Assembly: GCA_036897095.1 (NCBI GenBank)
Contig: JAYMSP010000010.1
Location: forward strand, 1 to 64,000
Length of the DNA stretch: 64,000 bases
Direction: 5' to 3'
From: Plantago elongata
Lineage: Eukaryota; Streptophyta; Magnoliopsida; Lamiales; Plantaginaceae
The position numbers and the translations under genes were made by a program. Each line of letters opens with the position of its first letter. The first letter of the stretch is position 1. Under the pieces are notes generated by a model. The model made no database searches. It was not told the DNA's origin and saw only the letters and a list, made by a program, of their open reading frames with translations. Shown piece after piece: positions 24,751 to 36,999 of this stretch.

Positions 24751-25870
24751 AATCCAAGAAACTGCAAACCATAAAATTACCTTCTTGCAGTACCACAGGT
24801 TACAGTAGGAAATGCACATACATAGTGAACAGATCAGTATCAAAAGAGTTGCCATTACAGCACACTGCAGCAGTATTACAGAATGGGATAGTTTCTGATT
24901 CTCAGAGATCCATACACAGATGTAACCAATTTATTCAGTCAGAAAACTTGGATAGTATATTTTCCGATATTGTTCACATTTGAAATTCACACAATACAGA
25001 ATACACTGATATCCTACAGTCTTACTTACAGAAACTACTGCAATCACATCACCTCATCTCTAACTGTATACGCAACAAAATTGGAACAAGAACATTCATA
25101 GAAAAGGTAATCCAATGAAGGTATGCAACCATGTTTTGATCCAAATTTTGCATTAGAGAAGCCAATTACCTGAATTCTAGTAACTCCGCAGAAACCTTGA
25201 ATTCACATGGCATGTCAACAGCCGAAAAGTAACATACCATTGCACTTGCTAGAAGATTCAAATTTTCTTCAGAGAATATCAGAAAAACTGAATCTTTAAC
25301 ATGTCAAACTGCATGGATCATCAATGCTAAACACTCAAACTCCATCTTTCCTGATGTTCATCATCTTCTCTTCATCGCAACAGAAGACAGTCAATGTCCA
25401 CTTTGAATGTGTAACAAAGTGCAGTACATCATTGTCTAGAGATGTGTGTGATGATCTATTGATCTTAGTAGCATGTGCAGACAAATAAAGAGCTGGAGAA
25501 CAGAAACAGTTCATATTTACAGAATTTGATGCTTACACTAAAAGCTGCACAGAATAACATTCCAAACAAATTCTTTCAAAGATAATGCATTAATAAAGAA
25601 GAGTAAATAAACCATAAAGCTGGCCAGAGATATATGTCCAAAGAAGACTTCACTATCAAAATATAAAAGAACTAATCAACAAACTATCAGTAATCAGGAA
25701 GATTAACTAATTTTAGAAAACTAACAGCCTTAAAAATACTAGAAAGATCCTATCTAACAACCATCGACCACAAGAGGAAAGGAGCACATGAACAAAATGC
25801 TAGTCTTTTCACTTCTTGGTGGATGGCTTCCGGTCATAATCTACTACTAACAGAGAAGAGAACTGTCAGA
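24751..25870. other. Convergent 3' region between two genes
   Basis: The ferric reductase gene and the minus-strand RS-rich gene end facing each other here. It should hold both 3' UTRs. No further coding sequence recognised. Confidence 0.55.
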
Positions 25871-28800
25871 TCAAATTTCAAACTCTTTCTTATCCTCCCT
25901 AACACACTGAACCTGAGGCAAATCCACTGGGGCAGGCCTTCGAATGACTTCCTCATTATTTGAGTCGTTTGTCTCAAAATCATTAATCATATCATGATGG
26001 AACCTCCTGAAGTTACCACCATCCTCGCGAGGCTTTCCACGACGGATCTCCTCTCTGTCTTCAAGCTTCCGATCATCATAATTAGTGTCAAATTTACTCT
26101 CCCTACCATCATTGTCCATAAAAGCAGGTCTTCTGGGACGATTCATGGGCCTAAAGTACTCATCTGACTTCACCCGACCAGAAGAATTGACAGAATTAAA
26201 GCTTTGATTGTTATTTCTGAAGACTCCAGTAGGTGATCTCCGGCGCTTGAAATGGTTTTCCCCAAAACTAGGACCATCAACCCAGCGGGAATTGCGCTGA
26301 GGGGAAAAGCGGCCTCTCGGAGGAGACATGTAACCTTCTCTGTATTCAGAGGCAAAGCTGGGTTTGTGGAAAGGAGCCCTCATTCTTTCGACTCTAGCCT
26401 CAGATCTAAATTCTGGAGATCCGCTGGGCCTTCTCTTGAAGTTACCATCTCTATAAGAATGCCATGGCCGGGGTGAACGTGATTTAGATCTTGAACGAGA
26501 TCTCCTCCGAGCAAAAGGCATATGAGCATCTCTAGCAGGATCTGGAGAAAAGCTTCGTTCCCTTCTAGGCATCCTAGAGAAACGAGCAGGTCCTGCACCA
26601 GTGTTAGGCCTAGGTTCATATTCCTCCCCAAAATCTCTACTGGCATTCCGTGGATAATGGCCCCTGCCCCTGCCTCTAAAGTTGATGAATCTGTGTGTCG
26701 GAAGCTCCCTTTTGTGAGTGTTATAGCCAGCCTCCCGGTCCACAGGTGATCTTGTCCTAAGTAAGTGCCTCTGCAAACCCCCCCTTGGCAAATAATCTGC
26801 AGGTTGCCTCTGCTCATGGAAGTCCAAACCATCATACTTCTCTGCCGCCACCTCACCAGTAAAACTTCTTCTAGGTCTGGGGCCATTGCGATCTTCCGCA
26901 GTTTCATGATGAGTTGTGTTAAAGCGGCCTTTCGAACCCCAGTTGGACCATTGATCAACACCATCTCTTTCATTTCTAAATGTAGGTTGTCTATATCTAC
27001 CCACATATTTATCAGGACTTCCATCTCTCTCACGAAAACCACTGATACGGCGTGATCTGAAACATACGACAAATAGAAAAACGTAAGAAACCAATTATTT
27101 CTGATAGAATGACAAGGGAGCATAGAAGTAATGTGTGATACATACCTGTATTGCTGTGTAAAGAGGTCCTTGGCATCAGCTGCCTCCAAGGATGACCGTC
27201 CTCCAGCACGGGATTGAAGCTTTCCCCTGACCATCCTCGATGCATATTCACCCATAAGACCCTTAATATCATCTGCATCTGTCCGCCTAGTCATATCTCT
27301 TATACTCCTAGCGTCATTATTTTCATAGATAACCATTTCCGATCCCTGATCAACTGTAGTACCAGATCCTCCATCTGATTCTTTCTTGCCACATGTCTCA
27401 AGTCTATTGGACTCATCTCTTGAGAAATTCCTTCTCAAAGGATGTTTAGCCAAGTCGCTGTCTTCCCTATTCCCTGCTACAGATCTTTTCATCATTGAAA
27501 TTCTGCCTTCAGTGCCATGAGAAACCTCACAGCCACCCTCTACTACATCAGATCGCAAGTCATCAGCAGCATCAGAGTCCACTCCATTTCTTCCATCTGA
27601 CTCATAGTCAACACACTCAGCCTCCACATCATTATCCTCCCAGGAAAGTGACAACCTTAACTCTCCATCTTCATACGGAGATTCAGGACGAGCACCAACA
27701 TCCATCTTTCCAAGACTAGTAACATGGTGGCCATATTGTGCTCGAGCACTATAACTATTGCAAGAGTCCTCCAACACCATTTTCTCGGATACTTCATTAG
27801 GACAGTCATTGTCCTCATGCTTGGCAACAAGCTTAACCTTGGCAAGAAGCTCATCCTGTTGGGAATGGGACTCAGTTTTCGCAGACGCAGCAATGAAGCT
27901 CTCATCATTTAGAACCATGGAATCGGAAACACCCACACTCTTTTCATCTTTAATGCAGGTACCTGCTGCAAGGAAATTTTCAGATTTTGATACAGGAGTA
28001 AAATGTTTCACGTCGTCAGAATCAATATTGTAATTGTCACCATACTCTCTTTTACAGGTAGTATAGCCAACAGAGTTCATCAAAGAAGTTGAATTACCAA
28101 GTGATTCAGAACACTTTCGAGAATCTTCGGCATCTTTTCCTGAGACAACAATCTGGGAACCAGGCATCTTCACATCTTCAAATTTCATGTCAGCATCACT
28201 GCATGTAACCGTGTTTGAGTTGATCTTGTTAATGCCTTTCTCAGTTGCTTGGTTAGAAGTGTCTCTACAGACACTAGAATCAGAATTCTTTCCTGGTTCC
28301 AGCACATGTTCCTGGAGACCCGTTGACTCAGTGCAAGAGGTTCTATCAGGTGTAGCAACTGATTTTTCTTCACTCTTCAGAATGGAAGATTCAACTCCGA
28401 TGAAACCTGGATTCGAAATTTTATCATCCTCAGAACACTTCAACTCAGCCACTTCAGCCGGTTCACCCCATTCATCCATATCAGTATTCAAATCCCAGAA
28501 CCGACGATCCACTATAGAAGAAATACATGTTGGAGAAGTGCCAACATTCATAGTTCCAGACGAACTCTGAGAAGCAGCATTGCATTTCTTCAAAACTGGT
28601 AAACAGTTGGCACTATCTCCGCTCGGTGTTGTAGAACTCGACGGACCATTAAATTTCAAATCTACTCCAGCTGGTGTAACAACAGTTGAAGTATCAGAGC
28701 CTCCACGAATTGAATTATCTTCTACAACATGACCCTCCTTACTAGCATTATTATCATCAGAATCCTCCATGCTAGCAGCAGCAGCGAGAAGTTCAATACC

Positions 28801-29354
28801 AGAGAAGTCCCCAGAGTAGTTTTCCTCCTCTACTTGCTTAAAGAGGGTTCCATCAGATAATCGCTTACCCAATTTAGCTTTTGCCAATTCATCAATTCCT
28901 TCCAGTTGCAATTTGGTGAATGAAGAGAAATCTGAATGTAATAGTTGACCTTGAGCTTCATAAGCTGGTAAAGAACTTGGCTTAGGTGATGCAGACCTAG
29001 GAATACGTCTCCTTTTCTTGATAGGAACATGCTCTGATTTGTCAGGCTTCGGTTGAGTGGGTTTCTTAACAGCAATCTGATAATAAATATAGCACATGAG
29101 AACGATTAGTGTACTGCTAATCTATGAGAGGGAACCATTTAACTCAAAATAGAACCAAGCAATCAGATACACACCTTATCCGAATCAGATCCTGAAAAAT
29201 CTCCAACCCTTTTGGGGCTAATAATCCCTACTTTCGAAACACTCTTGAAACTTCTCGCAACAGCCTTCCTAGTCCGCCTTCCTTTGGTCACCGACTTCCA
29301 ATTTAACTCCGGACTGATCGAATTCATAATTTTGAGACTCGCAGAGCTTCGCAT
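25871..29354 (-). CDS. Large disordered RS/RG-rich nuclear protein, function unknown
   Basis: Three exons in phase: 29175-29354, 27146-29076, 25871-27056; 1098 residues. The N terminus (MRSSASLKIMNSISPELNW) is followed by a basic part with a likely nuclear signal (PIKKRRRIPRSASPKP), a long acidic, Ser/Asp-rich middle without domains, a short ordered-looking stretch (DDIKGLMGEYASRMVRGKL) at the end of exon 2, and a C-terminal third rich in Arg with RS and RG repeats (RRRSRSRSKSRSPRPW, NFRGRGRGHYPR). Plant homologues are usually named dentin sialophosphoprotein-like, which describes composition only. RS/RG regions suggest binding to RNA or splicing factors; that is inference. Confidence 0.88.
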
Positions 29355-30355
29355 CTTCCTAGAACATCAGCAAAATATATGTCTTACTTCAGTGCGTCTT
29401 CTTTCAGATCTAAAACCGAGCTCCACTCTCCAAGTTAAGCCAATCTGTCATAGTAAAAGATGCTTAATATTAGGAAAAAATAATCCCCATACGCAATAAG
29501 AAATCTAAGATTCAGTGACTCCATATATTCAAGTAGATAAATTGAGCCAATAAATCACAGGTAGACCTAACATGAGAGTCTCCGTCATCATAAGCATACA
29601 AGCAGATGAAAACTCATGAATTGATGCTCACATCTGATACCTTGCATCCTTGAGGAGCTTAACTACGAAAAGAGCAAAGAATCAAATAGAGCTTTTTTGC
29701 AAGCACGTCTTCACAATTCATCCAGATAAAAGCAAAGCGGATTTTAGATCTATCAGGCATTGCTTGCATCGAAAAATCGACGAAACATTCCACAGATCTC
29801 TATCAATTATTGAAGAAATAGAGCCAATCTCGCATCAACGTAGCTCTTATTTATTCTTAATTTTTCATAAAAACAAAGAGAGATCTCCGATAAACCTCCA
29901 ATCATCATCATCATCACAAATTCACCTTCATCAAATCAATCGATCAGAGATCTCTCACTCTCGTGCAGAAACTCCCGATTTTCATGTAACAAACAGGCAT
30001 TCTATGAACTAGATCCAAAATTCCAAATCAACTCACATATATCAATCAATCAATTGAGCAGTACAATTAACCGTACTTTTTCGTTCGTCCGTTCGTTCGT
30101 TTCCTCTCTCCTCTTCCAGCCGTCCGTCCGTCCAAATCCACAGCCTGATTCGACGAACTCCGTCAAATCGAAAATCAAAAATCAATGCTCCGCCTCTCGC
30201 CGCCGCACAGCCGCCGCAAAACCTAATCAACGAGTGCTGTTGAATAGCTAGCTAGCTTCCGTCAGTTCTATAGACCACAGATGATTACTGACCGTCCGAT
30301 GATGATTACTCGAAGTTTCTTTAGGTTTACAGACAGAAGAAAGGAAAGATTGTAT
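29355..30355 (-). other. 5' UTR of the RS-rich gene
   Basis: Region between the predicted transcription start near 30355 and the ATG. Open frames within it on either strand look like chance. A leader intron is likely but its borders are not clear. Confidence 0.45.
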
Positions 30356-30387
30356 TATTTGGAGAAGACAACTGGTTTCGTCACATA

Positions 30388-30395
30388 TTTATATA
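30388..30395 (-). promoter_or_regulatory. TATA box of the RS-rich gene
   Basis: On the minus strand TATATAAA (in CTATATAAATA) lies about 1 kb before the ATG, consistent with a long, probably spliced leader. Confidence 0.5.
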
Positions 30396-30539
30396 GACAT
30401 CTATACCGAAAATACCCTCGTAAATAGTGCTATTATGACGGAATTGTCCCTTTGTTGGTAGGTATTTACTCTCCACTGAGTCAGCACCTTAATTAGGTCA
30501 ACCTTTTCCTCTCTCTTCGATCCAATCAGATCCAGAATA

Positions 30540-32340
30540 ATATTTATTTAAAAAAATAGAAAATAACTACAATTGTTTTAAAAAAATAGTATATAATTCA
30601 TAATTTTTAATTAAAGTTATTCACTTTTTATTTAAATCAAGCATATTAGGATTAATATTATATGATTTCATTTTTATAAATATGGTCAAGAGTTATTATT
30701 ATAATTCCAAAATATAATTATAAAATTGATTGATATTTCCTGTTTTATAGGACAAATTAGTAATTTAAATATTAAAGAATTACTAATGTTGAGATGATTT
30801 CATTTTATAATTATGGTCAAGAGATATTATTGCAGTGTCAAAATATTGTCATTGAATAAGTACTACTTTCTTGTTTTTTGTAATTTGATTTTTTATTTTT
30901 AGTATATTTAAGATTTACTAGTTTTTGTAATTTGGGTCAGATATCATGTGTGAGAATGGGATATCAACATGTGGTCCAAAATGTATGGGTACATTATATG
31001 TATCCAAAATTACAAATCACACCCTTTTAAAAAGTTTGTAATTTTATTCGAAGTGCATTTTTCATACTCAAATCGTAATTTATATTCAAAGTGTAATTTT
31101 TTTTATATTTAAACTCGTTATATATTTAATTTTTACACATTATAAATACGAGTACGTTATGAAGAGACTAAAAGTGACGGACAAACATACAGTTATAAGT
31201 TATAACGAAACTATTACTAGGTGTTTTGCTAAGAACATCGACGGTAAACATATACTCAAAAGAAAATGATACAATGTTCACGTATAAAACTACATTTAAT
31301 GTTTAAAACATTATTCAAATACTTTAAAACATCAATATACGCCTTTCATATCTCCCGTAAATACACGTTTCTTAATAAACTTTGTGATAAATATTCTTAA
31401 ACCCATAAAAGTCGAAACACTAATTTTTTACTTGAAATACATATATTTGAAAACGATTATCAATATACTTAAGCATTCATATTTATATTTATTTCAGGCG
31501 TTTTTTATTCGAAAGACATATAATTCAAAACAAAATCATCACTTTATTTATTAATGCTATTTTTTATATTTAAAAAAAGGAAAATAAATCCAATTATTTT
31601 ATAGAATAATATAATTTTCATTAAAGTAATTCATTAAGAAATAAATCGAATTAGATGATATTGGTTACTAATGTTGAGATGATTCATTTTTATAATTTTG
31701 GTCAAGAGTTATTATTGTGCCTAACTATTGTCATGGGATTTAGAGGTTGATTGGCATGACACTCAAATGGCCATTTGGATGGGATTTTGATGAAATTGTG
31801 TTTGAAATTAAATTGAAATGTAGTATTTAAAGTGTATTTTAGGTCAAAGTAATGTACATCAAGTCAAATACATCGATTTGGTTGTCATCCCTTAAGTGTT
31901 AAATTCATATTTAATAAATCAATAATTTAGAAATAAAGCAGACTTAGGAGATTAATGTTACTAATATAAAGATATGTCAATTTTTATAATTCTGGTCAAA
32001 ATCAATGATTACAATGCTGAATATCACGTGGAATTGAGTATTAGTTTATTGTTTTAAAATAAATTGTATATTTTTTGGTAGGCACTATATTATTATAAAC
32101 ACTGGCAAAAATATTGTTATTATAGTTGATAAATATCTATGCATGGAATTGAGTACTAGTTTCATGTAGTAATAAAATGTATTTTTTGGGATTTTTAGTA
32201 TAGTTGAGTCGATAAAATTTACAAGTTCATATAATTATACATTATAATAAATAATAAAAATAATAAAGACAAATATTGTAATTTAGATTAAGGGATATTA
32301 TTGCAATTATGACATCAATTATTTAGTCCTAAGATGGACA
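30540..32340. repeat. Degenerate AT-rich direct repeats
   Basis: At least four diverged copies of one unit lie head to tail, recognised by words such as TTTTTATAA(A/T)T(A/T)TGGTCAAGAG followed by TTATTATTG and, further on, GGAATTGAGTA. Clear copies centre on 30690, 30820, 31700 and 31990, with weaker ones near 32130 and 32300. Longer flanks of the 30690 and 31700 copies also match. One copy is split by a MITE (31743-31891). No coding capacity. Confidence 0.6.
31743..31891. mobile_element. TWA-MITE copy 2
   Basis: A 149-bp element, GAGGTTGATTGGCATGACAC to GGTTGTCATCCC, flanked by TTA on both sides (31740-31742, 31892-31894). It matches copy 1 in opposite orientation and is inserted in one unit of the degenerate repeat. 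Confidence 0.75.
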
Positions 32341-34752
32341 TGCAGTATGAACAAATTAAAAAAAAAATCAAGTCGTATTGATTAATCATCTTTCTACGTT
32401 GTATGCTATGTGACGTAATAACTCGGTTGTGGATACAAAAAGGGAATACACGTTGGCTGAACAAAATATAACACGAAGGTCAACGAACACTGCATCGACA
32501 TGCAATAACGAATTTACTCTGTGCAATCAATGTTCTTGGCGTGGACATTAGTCAAAATCATCTTCAATGTCCGTAAACGTTTTTGTTGATTAATTGAGAA
32601 AGTAAACGCGTTGAAAATCATGTGAACCTATAACATGTTATAATTGCGACCTTGATGAAGTTCACGTTACTTTTTATCGAGCGAAAATGTTTCTCGTAAA
32701 GTTGCATGAGCAAGGCATCTTCTGTCCACATAATTATGCTTTTAAACTATCAACTTTTAAATTATTTACATATAACAAGTTCAAATCAGAATTAGTCTAC
32801 AAAGGGTATAATTGGCATTAAAATGCCACTAGATATAATTAGGTCTAGGAGTTTTAATTTGCATACAATTTTGTCAAATGCCACCTCTATTAGAAGTACA
32901 ATCGAATTCAAACATAACTAATTTCGAAAACTATAATAAATTCACAATGTAGTCATTACGAAAATTATGATAACGTGTTTATGAGTCTCATGTATTCAAT
33001 GTAATAACTAACGAAGTTATAATTAGTTAGGTAAATTATAAATACAGTATTAATAATTTTTCAATTCGTAATTTACTTGAAGTTGAAATTATACTTTATC
33101 AGTGTGATTCCATCCGTGTAGTTTTATAAGTGGATACAAAACTTGGAGGAGGAGGATCATATATTTATCATATATGATGTAACTAGTGTTGTATTATGTG
33201 TTGACTAGTTTTGGTTGAGTGGATGTGATTTGAGTAGGGGGAAAAAAAAAAAAAGGAGAGAATGTGAATGAAAATTGCAGATAAGATGATAGGTGTAATG
33301 ATGTGATGTTAAATTTTGCAGATGGACAATGTGAGGCCGTGATGCCATTTCTATCTCCAAATCCTCAAAGTGAATTTTACGGAGGGGAATAAAGATACCT
33401 TGATGCCTTTATCCCTTAAAATATAGTCTTACTTTGATTCTAAGCCAAGTCAAGAACTAATAAACTACCTCAAACAATTTACTCATGGTAAACATTAAGG
33501 AAAATTGATTTTTTTTTATCAGGACCCATAATTGAGCTCATAAATTGATCTACACTTCCTAATAAAATAAAAACTCACTCCCAACAAAAACTACACGTTA
33601 CATTACATATGTTCATTAAATATTAAATATGCTAACTACCAATTAATTTATCAGTTAATCTACAAACTACTTATATTCATTTTCACGTTCATGCATTTTT
33701 AACTTCGTGTGCTCTTAATACATTACACATCCAATAAAATATTCAAATTGTTAATCGGTACATATAAAAGTACATTTTACCATAAACATTCTTCTACACC
33801 ATATTACATTCATAAGCTTTCTTCTATGATATACGGTAACTCAAAAATTGAGATGAAGGAGTATTAAGAACCGTTTTCGAAGATGCAGTGTCTCACTACA
33901 GTGCACTTCATACCACAAAGAGTGAGGGACCATATGCCACACTCATTATAAATATGTAATACATCGAAGAAGACCCGACATCAAATAAATTCTAAAGACA
34001 ATGCTAGACCATAATAAAACCCTCCTAACACCACCAACACTTGGTGAACATGCCCACACCACCAATCCAAGTATAGCAAACAAGAGGTGTGGGAAAAAAA
34101 GGAAAATGTGAAAGTTGCAATTTGAGAATTTTGGTTTTGTCCATTATATTCATATCACCAAAATGAAAAAACGCGTTTTGCTTTGATTGAAGAGAGCCCC
34201 ACGCACACATGTAAACCTCACACACACACACACAAGAGTTGAGTTAAATTATGCCATCATAATCACGTGGGACCCACCAAATTGTGCTTAAAGTCAAAAT
34301 TGCAACACTAAGCTCCAAACGGAATCTTAGCTGCTCGAATTGTCTACTTGCACAATTTTTTCTCCTCTTCTTGATATGTTTTCTAATTCTTTTTTCTCAA
34401 TTCAATGGATGGACACTTAATCGTAGTCAATTGACAATTTTAACTTAAATTCATCGACTCATTTGAATTTGAAGTGGTTGTTGAAGAATCTCAAGAGTCA
34501 CTTCCACCTCAGATGACACCACCACCATTGTATTCTACTATTCTGTATACAAATACACCAACTAAACCAAAAGAGATTTCCCACCTAGATCTAAAAAGTT
34601 CAGAGTCATAATTTTCTTCGTGCATATTCGTATATTAGCAAACGGGTATATATATGTAGGTTGTTACCTCTGGGTACCACTATATTTTCAACTCATTACG
34701 CAAACGTACGGTTTTCAAACAAGCTAGTTTAAAAGTTCGGAGCGGTAATAGG
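32341..34752. other. Intergenic, no gene seen
   Basis: AT-rich with an A-run at 33242-33254 and a CA microsatellite near 34218-34232. No coding sequence recognised. Confidence 0.6.
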
Positions 34753-34826
34753 TAGAGATGACAGGATTTGAACCTGTGACATTTTGTACCCAAAACAAAC
34801 GCGCTACCAAGCTGCGCCACATCTCT
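34753..34826 (-). tRNA. trnP-UGG: tRNA-Pro (UGG), plastid-type copy in nuclear DNA
   Basis: On the minus strand a complete cloverleaf can be drawn: acceptor AGAGATG pairing with CATCTCT, D-arm GCGCAGCTTGGTAGCGC, anticodon TGG in GTTTTGGGTAC, T-arm CAGGTTCAAATCCTG and discriminator A. Sequence and arm details match chloroplast trnP-UGG rather than the nuclear tRNA-Pro, so it is a nuclear insert of plastid DNA or of a plastid-derived mitochondrial gene. As I remember the plastid gene, the acceptor begins AGGGATG; here both partners of one pair differ. Nothing shows that it is expressed; intact A and B boxes are only approximate. Confidence 0.85.
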
Positions 34827-35900
34827 TGACTGTTATACAGTGTCATTGTAGAGAATTCATGTCTTGTTTTCCACATCCATATTTCTCCATTGCGAATCAC
34901 ACTTTATTATAGTTACTTTCTTTTTTTTGTCTCATTTAACAACATATATAATTATATAATAATTATAATAGAAAATAGAAATCTTATGGAGTGTTGTACA
35001 TTTCCATTGAATTTAACTTCAATTTGAATGAATTAGGGATTCCGTATACAATTCTAAGTAGACCTTTTGTTGAAAAAAAAAGCTATCTAACTAACTACGA
35101 ACTAATTATTCAACTATCAATCAACTTTTCAACTACCAACTATCTTTCCATTACATTTTCAGCTAGTTTCACTAATCATTGTCATAGTATTATATAATAA
35201 AAGGGAATAGCAACGTACATATTAACTTATAAGATGGCTAGAGTAATCATCTGACATATTCATAAAAGTACTTATCAATTATATTCCAATCACAAATGAG
35301 TTGTTCATATTTTGTTACACTTATATTTTCGATTATAAATGTTAATTTTATATCTTTATGTCTGGGAAAGCTATAAATTTAAGTTTATTGGGATTTGTGA
35401 GGATATTATTTGAGTCCATTGATCAAAACTCTAAAGAGAGTTTATGCGGGATGATAAAATTGATTGTTGATTAATAACTGATCCAAATGTCACGCCATGA
35501 AAGTTGATAGTCAAAAGTAAAATGCAAGTAGCAAAATGAGACCATGAGAAAAGGATCTCCTGTTTGTCCAAGATCATGTGCTTACATATGACTGTCCATG
35601 TTAGAAAGATTTACTGAAACATTAGTATATATATGTCACCCCAATCATCAAACTAACACGACATGATCTCACTACAATCAATTATACAGTTCAGGTAACA
35701 CCTGGTGACACATATATAGATCTATAGTATACTAGTACTGAGTAACCAATTCACACACCACAAGTCATCAAAATCGACTACTTTCTTTGTTCCGAATAAA
35801 TTGATAATTCCTTCGTTTCTTTAATAACCTCATCGCTTTTCATTTTTTTATCCCTATATTCTTTTAATAACTTTTTTATTTTTTATTTTTTAAGTTAGAC
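34827..35900. other. Intergenic, no gene seen
   Basis: The stretch directly next to the tRNA (34827-34900) is less AT-rich than its surroundings and may be more organelle DNA. The rest is AT-rich without coding frames. Confidence 0.5.
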
Positions 35901-36045
35901 TGAGTTCTTTTCAACTGAAATTTACTTAACTGAACTGGAGTAAAGTAAAAATTATAATTAAGCCGAGCTGAACTGAACTGGACTGTTTTGAAATGTACTG
36001 AACTGGACTTAACTGAAGTGATTTTCAGTTGAAAAAAACAGAACC
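35901..36045. mobile_element. Pentamer MITE, copy 1
   Basis: Ends are inverted (TGAGTTCTTTTCAACTGAAA and, reverse-complemented, GGTTCTGTTTTTTTCAACTG). The inside is made of CTGAA-type pentamers separated by an A/T segment TAAAAATTATAATTAAG. It resembles the elements at 52084, 57024, 57690 and 63920. Confidence 0.65.
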
Positions 36046-36881
36046 TTATATTAAAAACTTCCCACCTCCATAAATACTTTTTTTACTCCACTAACTAATT
36101 CTTTATTACTTTATCATCATTTTATTACATATCTCTCTTACTTTAACTTCACTTACAACTTCATCAATATAATTTGTCTTACAAATAATATATTTATTCA
36201 ACTCTCCTTGATTGAAGAGAAAGAAACAAGTTAGAAAGTTTTTATTAGATCGGAGAGACTTGATTATAATTATGAAAATTATTAGAAAAAATTACAAATG
36301 TAGTGTAATATCAGTATAACTATACTGTAATTGTGTAAATAATAATATATTATAAATATAATAATATGTGTTATTTGATTTGAGATGGAATTAGTATTTA
36401 TACAGTATTTCCAGCCTAGCCTGTCCAAAACCATCTAAGGAGTAAGACACGGTTCACTAATCACCACGTGGGCTACTTAATCAGCATGTGCTGTTAACAC
36501 TAAAGCATGTGATCACCAAAACATTATTCTTCCTTCCAGTGGGAGATTCACCAGTTATACAACCAAGCCAACCACTATATCTTACTTTCCACTACTTAAG
36601 GGAACCGTAGCTACCCACTTACTGAATCTTATTACAATGATTGTCGAGTGACTTGAGAATACTTAAGCAGATTTGAGTTCCGACTTCATAGACGTAAACA
36701 TGACCCGGAAACCTACCGTCCAGGCTTCAATGTTGCTCGATCAATTTATATTAGTTAACACCTTGAACACTCCACTTACTCACGGGCTCTGATCTCTTTG
36801 GGAGAAGTGCATCAGCTGGACAATTTAATACTTGTGAATTGATGAATTATGGGACTCAATTATTGGACCTTTGGACTTGGA
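36046..36881. other. Intergenic, no gene seen
   Basis: No coding sequence or named repeat recognised. Confidence 0.5.
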
Positions 36882-36999
36882 TATTTGTCAAACATGTGTT
36901 TTTTTTTTATGAAACGGTTAGAATGACTGAACCCGACCTATCGGTTAGAGTTAAAGCGTCTTACCAACTGAGCTGCGACTTATTATTTGTCAAACATGT
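36882..36999 (-). mobile_element. tRNA-derived retroposon with 16-bp target duplication
   Basis: The 16 bases TATTTGTCAAACATGT occur perfectly at 36882-36897 and 36984-36999. Between them, on the minus strand, lie about 70 bases of tRNA-like sequence (GTCGCAGCTCAGTTGGTAAG, an A-box match, and GGTCGGGTTCAGTC, a B-box-like match) followed by a 10-base A-run. Poly(A) plus a long direct repeat is the mark of LINE-driven insertion. At 86 bp it is either a very short SINE or a retroposed tRNA. Parent tRNA not identified. Confidence 0.85.

Noticed and set aside
29650-30012. 120-codon plus-strand frame
   Set aside because: Falls in the 5' leader of the RS-rich gene, has no domain and no conserved look.
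35785-35900. Possible third Stowaway remnant (TTTGTTCCGAATAAATTGATAA)
   Set aside because: Only one end resembles the terminus and no partner end or TA flank was found.
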